A stretch of 10,158 nt of DNA. Origin: Cyclostephanos tholiformis. Taxonomy: Eukaryota > Bacillariophyta > Thalassiosirophyceae > Thalassiosirales > Thalassiosiraceae. The notes beneath the pieces were generated by a model. The model saw only the letters and a list, made by a program, of their open reading frames with translations. It ran no database searches and was not told the DNA's origin. Below, in pieces: positions 1 through 8,000 of the stretch (position 1 is its first letter; every line of letters starts with the position of its first letter). Location of the stretch: positions 1-10,158 of the forward strand of contig JALLPB010001362.1 of assembly GCA_036939975.1 (NCBI GenBank). The letters run 5' to 3'. Both the position numbers and the translations under genes were made by a program.

Positions 1-753
1 AGGAATTAAATTGCGGCGCAATAAAGCCGTTTTCAGAAATAGCCAATAGCACCATCGACTTCATTGCAAAATTTAGCACTTTTTATGTACTTGGACCATT
101 GTCTCAAAATTAACACAGCCCTTAATCCTGAATATCTACGAAAAAATAATACGAAAACTTTTCGGACAGAGTAGTACCTACCTAACTTCCCTTCATTCAA
201 TCAAAACGTATCATTTTCTTCGGACAAATCCGATTCTAGGGCAGATTCGATATTAGCTGCGACAGATCTTGCAATAAATAATTGACATTATCCAAATTAG
301 GTAGGTGTCACCGACACATTCCAAAAGGAAAGGTATCTTCTGTGGTCTTCAAAACCTCCTCCACGGTGAAGTTAGGACGAAAAATGGAAATCCCACAATT
401 GTGGGATTATGCTCATAATGCGGGGATGTTCGATGACACATATAAGCAAGAGCTAAACGTGCACTTTTTGGATAACCTCTCGTAAGTAATTAAAACTATA
501 TTGCCAGATCCACGCTTTGGGTAGGGGATATCAGATGCATCATATCGACAACATCACAGCAACCTCTTGCCACTTACAACTGCTTTTTCGCCGAGTTTTT
601 AAAAAGCTTTCTTCTGTGATAAATTCAGACTTTTCCTGGGCTATCCCAATCGATGCCCATGGATTATGCAAAATGCAATAAGTGCAGTAAGTATGCTGCT
701 GCATCTAAGCTGTAATAGATATGCACTGGATATACAGTTGAACGTCTCCTGAA
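1..753. other. 3' flank of the large gene; weak plus-strand coding candidate
   Basis: This interval lies downstream of the large gene's stop codon and must hold its 3' UTR and poly(A) site. I see no AATAAA on the minus strand, which is common in protists. On the plus strand an open frame from about 282 to 485 includes an ATG at 384 and a protein-like stretch (MEIPQLWDYAHNAGMFDD...). At its end is a GTAAGT donor (482), and an acceptor TTCAG at 628 would continue the frame in phase to a TGA at 750-752, one base short of the minus-strand stop. This could be the 3' part of a convergent gene entering from the left, but the frames are short and I recognise no family. Confidence 0.25.
389..408. repeat. 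Perfect 20-bp palindrome
   Basis: The half-site AATCCCACAA is followed directly by its exact reverse complement, with no spacer. The symmetry stops at 388/409. It could be a dimeric protein-binding site or form a hairpin in a transcript. It also falls inside the weak plus-strand open frame, where it encodes part of the EIPQLWDY stretch. Confidence 0.85.
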
Positions 754-2044
754 TTAAAAGTCCTCGCCTAAGAGCTGGTTATAAAATGAGTCTGGCTCAA
801 GCAAATCACCCTCTCCTCCAACATCATCAGTGACAACACTGGTGAATGCTGGCTCGGCATATATAGCGTTGGCAAAGTTCAGAAGATTTGGTTCAGCAAG
901 GAGAGATGGTACGCTGCTGTTCAATGAAATTCCAGCAATCATGGGTGATTCTTGGTAATTAATAGCGCCCTGAGAACCCAACAGAGGGTTGCTGTTCATT
1001 GAATCATCACAATGATTCCAGGGATCAAGTGGGACTCCGATGGTATTTGCTTGAAATGGAATGGCCTCTGTGACTTCAGTTGGTTTCTCCACGACTTCAT
1101 TCCTGGAAGGTGTCTGCTGAGTCGAGTCACCTAAGATTCCATCAAGAAAATTAGAGACATTGAAGTTACTACCTGCACCTAAGAGAGTTTGAACATCAGG
1201 AGCTTCACAATTGTTGATTTCTATTTTGGAAGATGGCTCAACTTTCGTAGGTGTGAACGATTGCGGGCCAAATGACCGAGATGAAAGCGCTATGTTGCTG
1301 CCGGCCCTTGGAGAGTTACCATTGGGCGGAGGTTGGAAAATGGAGCTCTCAAGTAATTTGTCACCCCTCCCAATCAAACAGAGTAGATCATTGTTTAGCG
1401 GTTGGCGATTCATGATTTTCATGTCAGGGTTGTAGTCGGACACAAGCTGAATCTTTGGTGAGCGATGAGATGATAAACGAAGTGGTGAAGAAGAAGGGGA
1501 AGAATGGGCTGAAAGACCTTCGAGATTAGGTTGGCCAAAGAAGAATCCAGGCGGCGCAAGGAGTCCAGGCGGTGGCCTGACATCAGATGTGAGGTGTGCT
1601 TGTATCGGCTGATTCAGATTCTGAGACATGAGAGCATGTGAAAGAGGAGGAAATTCGGCATCAGACGGAGTTTGTTTAAAAGTAGACTTGTCAACTGGAA
1701 AAAGATTTTTGTAGGTATTCACGGGAGCTATTTCCTTTGAAGTAACTTTCTGCTTGCTTTGATTTTCTTTCAACGGTACACCACAAATTCCTCCATTCGC
1801 TGCACTTCTTGCTTGGGGTGTTTTCGTTCGAGTGAGAAGCAAGTCTTTACTAGACGGCGTAGACTGAGGGGAAGAAGTGACATGTTCCTTCAAACTTTTA
1901 TCGTCTTGTTTCACCTTTAAGCTGTATGTCGACGGTGCGCTATCCACCGAGGGCATCTCAGGAAGACTCTTTTGAATGGCATCTGAATTACCTTGCATTT
2001 GGCGCGAATCATCTCGCTCCAAGCAATATTTACTCGTTTCGGTC
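754..2044 (-). CDS. Exon 3: disordered cytosolic tail with PPPGL/PPGF motif
   Basis: This exon encodes residues 2450-2878 and ends at TAA (756-754). The sequence is rich in Ser, Pro, Asn and Gln, with little predicted order. Visible short motifs are AEFPPLS, RPPPGLLAPPGF, a Ser-rich run with SP sites (HSSPSSSPLR), LDPWN, and an acidic hydrophobic C-terminus (GGEGDLLEPDSFYNQLLGEDF). In animal TMEM131 the cytosolic tail is likewise long, Ser/Pro-rich and disordered, and it binds the TRAPP subunit TRAPPC8; no residue-level match to that binding region is claimed. The alternative, a separate 432-residue gene starting at 2052, is less likely because that ATG lies 8 nt inside a well-formed intron and only 64 nt past the upstream stop. 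Confidence 0.75.
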
Positions 2045-5000
2045 CTTCGCATGAAAGATAATTAGGCAAACGGAAAATGAAAGAAACTTTGTGATGCCAC
2101 ACATCAACGGTTGATCTCACCTGTTAAAATGGTCATATTTCGCATACTTCAATTCGTTGCGCTGAACTTGCTTGCCTTGAGCATCACCAAATTTCCTCAT
2201 CGGGACTCGTTGGACAATGGTAGATACCAATCTGGTACAAGATATTTGTTTGTCCTTCAGCTCCCCAAATTCACTATTATTAGCTTCATGCATTAAATTG
2301 GTTTTTATTGTTCGTTTGGAGGCAACGTCACTGGATCCACTTATGACAGATGATGGCTTCGACTGTTGGAGAATTTTGTTCGCAAAATTATCCTTTCCGT
2401 TGTTGGCGCTCAGAAACATCTCATTAAATTTATGTCCCATTTCCTTGTCTTGAGGCTGAGGTGCAATAACGGCTTTTTCGATGGTACCTGCAACTGATGA
2501 ATGGCCATCATTTGGGGGAACATGCTGTATTTTTGTGGATGTGGAGGTAAAAGGAATTACACATGCAATTTCGACTGAGCAGGCGATCTTCTTCGAAGCT
2601 TTCAGTTCTTGCTGCTTAGTCAAATAAAGTTCACGAGTTCTAGTGAGAAATGAGAATTCAGCATCATTATGAGACTCATCAATTTTTGGAAGTGAAGGAA
2701 ATCCAACACCGCGCCTCACAGCTGTGCTCCAACCAAGCCCACAAGGAAGCAGTCCCAACACCTTATTTTTACTGTCTTCACTCGTTTTAGATTCGTTGAA
2801 AACAATCAGACGATCAAATATTGCCTCGCTGTGAGTACCACTGCCAATCGATCCTGCCTTTTCGCGGCTGAAGCTTCCGTCTGAATGAACACAGTGTGAT
2901 GGAAGAACACCCTCTTTCTTGAATCTACTAAGAAGGACATGCTTTGTCTGCTCCTTTCCAATAGAAACAAGATCAGACGAGGTTGGGTCTGCCCGTGCAA
3001 GGCATCTGCAAGTGGGTTTCCAGCTCGGACAAGATATCCGGATTGCCGAAATGTCGACTGTGAAGATGAGGTCAACTAACAAAGCAATGAGAAGGAGTGT
3101 AAACATTGCTCCAAGTAGAGTAGCTTTGATCGCATCTGTCGACCTTGGAAGACAAAAAGAGAGAATATCCCTAAAGACAGACGGGAGTTGGAAGATAATT
3201 TTTCTTCCCAAAAGACGAATGCTGCTCTTTTGTGGCGTAAACGGTACGCACTGTGTGAATTCCGAAACACTCATGTCATATCCTACAAGGAGCTCAACCT
3301 TTCGTCTTCGGAACGTTTGTTGCCACGAACCTAAGCGATTTCTGCCTACGTGTTGGGTCCTATCCGCAATTTCAAACATCACGGTTGCATACGACGTTTG
3401 GAAGGTGCAGTCGGGGTAGTGCAAAACATAAATAGCCTGGGACTGATTTGGTTGGAGCGTGAATCCATTCTTGTAGAAGGATTCAGCGTCTTCAACGCGT
3501 TTATTCCTTGTTTGTTTCTTTTGCAAGAAAGTTTTCCTGAAGAAGGAATTCATCATCTCATCGCACCAGGATAAAATGTATTTTATCATTGGAAAACTGG
3601 AAAATGAGTCAACACAGCCAAGTAAGACGAATCCACGTGCGAAACAATGTCTGGTACGAGACTCAGCGGAACTTTCAGTCACAAAAGATGGCAAAGGATG
3701 GCGCCTTCTATGAGTGAAGTGCATGACTTCACTTGATGTCATGTATACTTGGCTTATGTCCACTGGAATTTTGCCATGGTTGGACAATCTGACAGATTTA
3801 ACAACAGGATCCATATTATTTTCAACACTCTGAAAGTAACTTCCAGGAAAGACCAATGTAGGCTTGCCAAATCGAAACTCAATATCGCCTATGTGGCCTG
3901 GAAGTTGATCTAGAAAAACTAAGTTTTCCCATCCCCCGCGGCCGCGGATTTTCAATTCCTCGAATCCTGTGAGGCTATTCTCAATGTACATGGTACCTTC
4001 AAAATCGCCTTGGCTTGGAGGACGAAAATGCACAGGTCCTAATTCAGCCACGCCATATGGCTCTAACACAATGTCTTGAGAGAAGCGTACAAGAGAAAAT
4101 GGTGGTGGTTGACTAAAATCAAGAGCTTTTTTCGGTGTTTTGTTTTCTTGTGGTATATCCATATATGATCGGCCAAGGAGCGTACTACCGTCACCACTGC
4201 CTGCCCCGATGGGGCTGTAGTTTTTCTCCTCGCCATTTGGATCTTGATCATTTCGTAGGCCGCATCTCCTACCACATCCCAATACAAACGCTGTCATGGT
4301 ATGTAAAGCAGGGTTTAAAAGACAGACAAAAGCTCCCGCTCCAGATTTGATCGTTACATTGTGACTTGCGGAAATGAGATGACCTTCGTCATCGGACATC
4401 CAATAACTCCCCCCCGTCCACCAGGAATGATGTTCATCTGGGGTTTGCACGTAAATATTCTTCTGCAAAAGACCTTCGTTTCCGAAGCTTCCATCGATAC
4501 GATCTATGGCAGTCAGTCGAACCCGGAGGGTCATAGCGGTGGGGTTCACTATTGGCACAGTCCGAGTAGCAGTGTCAGCTACATGGATGGTACCAAAGTC
4601 GACAACACCAATTGAATCCTCATAATCCTCGACACCCCAAAATAATCTGGGAATTTCGAGCTTACTTTGTAATAATACGGAAGAAACGGGTATTGCAAGA
4701 GATGGTTCGCGGTGAGTGAAGGTATTCGCACCCAACTTGTCAGAACTGATATTGTTAGACTGGTCGCTGAATCGACGAATTAAGTCGCGATCTGTAGTAT
4801 ATACAGTCTTGGCATTTATGTGGCCAGTAATCTCATTCAATCCTAATAATGCGATCTCCTTCCACATTTTACGCGCGTGCTTAAACGTGTGAATACGTGA
4901 GAAGTGGGAGTACCCCTCCTTACTTTCAACAACATTCTTTCCAGATGTTTCATCGGCATAACGAACGGATAAAATGGCCACCACATCACGAAGAGAAGCA

Positions 5001-8000
5001 ACAGCATTCATCTTTGCCGACCTTATCCGCATTTCATGACTTATTCTTCTTTTGCCGACTTTTGAGGGTAACGACATCCATCGAGAGGAAACATACTCCT
5101 CGGTCAAACCACAGCCACGGGGCTGTATCTGATCCCTATTTTCAAGCCATGCCAATGCACAGGCAAAGAAGCTCGTGTCACTAGATGGGTGTGAGCATGA
5201 CAACGCCGCCAGAATCTTACCGAGAGGAATTATTGTTTTTTCATATGACAATATATCTGTGCCCACCCCCTTAATTTGAAGCACTCTTTTTCCCGCGTCA
5301 TTTGAGCCCAAAAACACATGGAACCATTTGTTGCAGCTTCGAATCTGGCTGAGATATATATCATGCAAGAAAGTGCTTTCGATGGAGAGCGAGATGCCAT
5401 GAGGTTCCAAGAATAAATCTACAGCGGGGCTGAGGGTTGGATCTGCGAAAATCATTGGAACTTGGACCATGAGCTCCCCTGTCCCTCCTCCATAGTTTTC
5501 TTTAACTGCGTCTGTGGCCTTAGAATCATAGAGCGGCTTTAATTTCAACCGTCCGCCGATAGCACTAAATTTCACGATGATAGGCAAAGCCTGACCGTGA
5601 CTTGACTGCAAAACAAGACCCGTTCCTACGAATGCTGTCACGTCATTCTTCAATTCAGATTGCATAGGAGCCGTGACTGTGACCTCAAAACGCACCACGC
5701 CACCTGCCGGTATTGTCCATTTCTTCTTGCCAACCTTTCGGGTATAGAGAGTCTTTTCATACGTGCCATCGGTTGAAAGCATGAAGCCGTACGCACAATC
5801 CATATCTTTCTCCTCAATATCAATATAGTTGCTAAGATAGTCAGACGAATTTTGAAAGGTATCAATCACGACCTGGCGTTGAAATAGCGCTGACAACTCA
5901 GTCCCTATTGCATGCGGACTTGGCGATATATCAGACTTATAAACCAATTCGGAGAAAAATTCCTTCCCCATCGATGAAGCGTGAAATGAGGCCAAATCCT
6001 CCTTTCCAGAAAAATTCATCATGGCCTCAAACTTTTCTTGCAATAAGATCGGAACCAATCCAATACTAACATTCATATATTCCAATGCGGCTGAAGTCGC
6101 CAATATTTCGATTGGAAGATGATTGAGATTCGTTAAAACCATCGAAAGTGTCATGGTTTCTCCAGTGTTGATAGCACCGAATGACATGACTATTGGTTGA
6201 AATTCATGAAGTGGTTTGTTGCAATCCGAAGTAGTGCTGGGAAGTAAAGAACGGAAATAGGACTCAACAGGGTCCGATCTGATGGCTGTTGTGCAGTTGT
6301 GAGATGATTTTCTGTTCTTCCCCTTGCTATTCTGCTGCCTTGCCACAGCAGACAATTGGTTCTTCAATATGGCCTTCTGTAAAATATTACCTTCGGGAAA
6401 AGCTCTCATCCAGTCATTCATGCAGGGCATCCCTGATCGCGCGACAATTCTAGAACCATCTTTCTTGGTTACCATGCAGTTTACAGACACTTCACCTTCA
6501 TGATCGGGACGTTCAATTTGCACCACGAGTTCACCGCTGTACATGATCAAAGGCAGTGATTGTTTACCTGCTCGATCAGTCTGGAGAGAGAGAGTGCATT
6601 TTTTTACCATAAAACCTCCAAAGTCATCATCGTTGAGAAATTGGTAGCGTATCAAAATACCCTTCCACTTCTTTCCAGAAGCTGCTGTTGAAGGTAGATG
6701 GCCGTCAACATACAACCCCACTGCCTCCTCATCAAACATAAATCGACTCTTACAAAAATCATGACCCCCATTCGAAGAGCCCAATACACGCAGTCCGACA
6801 ATGGATATCGGAACTGCAAAATTATTAGAAATATCAAGATATCGATCAAAAAAGTGGGGTATTTCTCCGTTGTTCTCTTGTATGATTTTCACGCGCTGGT
6901 CCACTGGGAGTGCTAAAAAGCGTGTTGGAAATATTAATGATTCAGTTGGACTACCGATATTGCCTGGAAGTATAGATCCCTCGAATGGAATGTCCAATAG
7001 GTATTGTGGTGAGGACTGTCCTCCACCTAATGTTGAATCAATGAGAAATTGCCTTTCCCAGTCAAAATAAGGTATGCCATTGGCTTCAGACGTTCGAATC
7101 AAAATACTCCCTGAGTAGAACTGTGCATGTTTTGTTTCCCCAGGATAGGGAATTAGTCGACACCATACAGTAAGGGGGAAATCAAAGTCAGTGTCTGGAG
7201 GTAGAATCCACTCTCGGGAAAAGACGAAGGACTGTTTTCTTGGTGTGCTCCCATCAACCCCATCATTTTTTTCGATGTTATCATCTCTATTGCCAGAGAG
7301 CATAATTGGACTACCATCCAAAAAGTCAACTCCTACTTCTATCTTATGACCCTCACTTGAAATATTCGTTAAATTTCCATCGCCAGGGTCAGGAAAAACA
7401 TTAATTGCAACTGAGATTCTCATGATACTTAGTGAAATGTTATGATGATTGGTGAGTTTGACAAGAATTCGTTTAGTTCGTGACCCTGTGGTGATGCTGC
7501 CAAAATTGATCTTTTCAGGAGTGACTGTTATGAAGGAACTCAAATCACCCGTAATGCAGTTCTGCAAGTGTACATTTTTTTCTCTGTCAATGTAGTCACT
7601 GGCAGTAAGCGTGCTGTCAAAACTTTCAGCGCGATATGATTTTGCGATCGACATAAAAGGCGTTTTTGTATTCAAGTCAATCTCCGATGACGACAGCAAT
7701 CCATCCATTATATGTTCCTGAACAAGATGTAGACCTCCTAACGCCACGTGGTTTTCACTGGCCGCACCATGAATCACTCCTCCTCGTCCACTATTGGGTA
7801 TGAAATCCAACGCGGTCGCAAAAGATCCGACATTTGTTCGTATCCGTAAAAATCCCAAATCCTGAATGGACGATCTCATCTCCACTGTGAAGTTCTGAGG
7901 AAACAGTCGCAAAGTGGCAACATAAATATTATTCTTCTTCGGGTGGTGGACATGTCCCTGAAAGGGGTAATAATATTCCACGCCATTTACTGAATTAGAA

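Noticed and set aside
754..2052. Separate 432-residue gene starting at the ATG at 2052
   Set aside because: The ATG lies 8 nt inside a well-formed 76-nt intron whose donor and acceptor join the two frames in phase, so the frame is better read as exon 3 of the large gene.
2919..3419. Plus-strand open frame of 166 codons opposite exon 2
   Set aside because: It lies entirely antisense to the transmembrane and last luminal part of the large gene. It has no recognisable domain and is explained as a shadow of the coding strand.
4407..4413. Possible frameshift-prone C/G runs in coding sequence (also near 8229-8236 and 9345-9360)
   Set aside because: The reading frame stays open through each run and the protein on both sides reads as one domain, so there is no sign of an actual frameshift.
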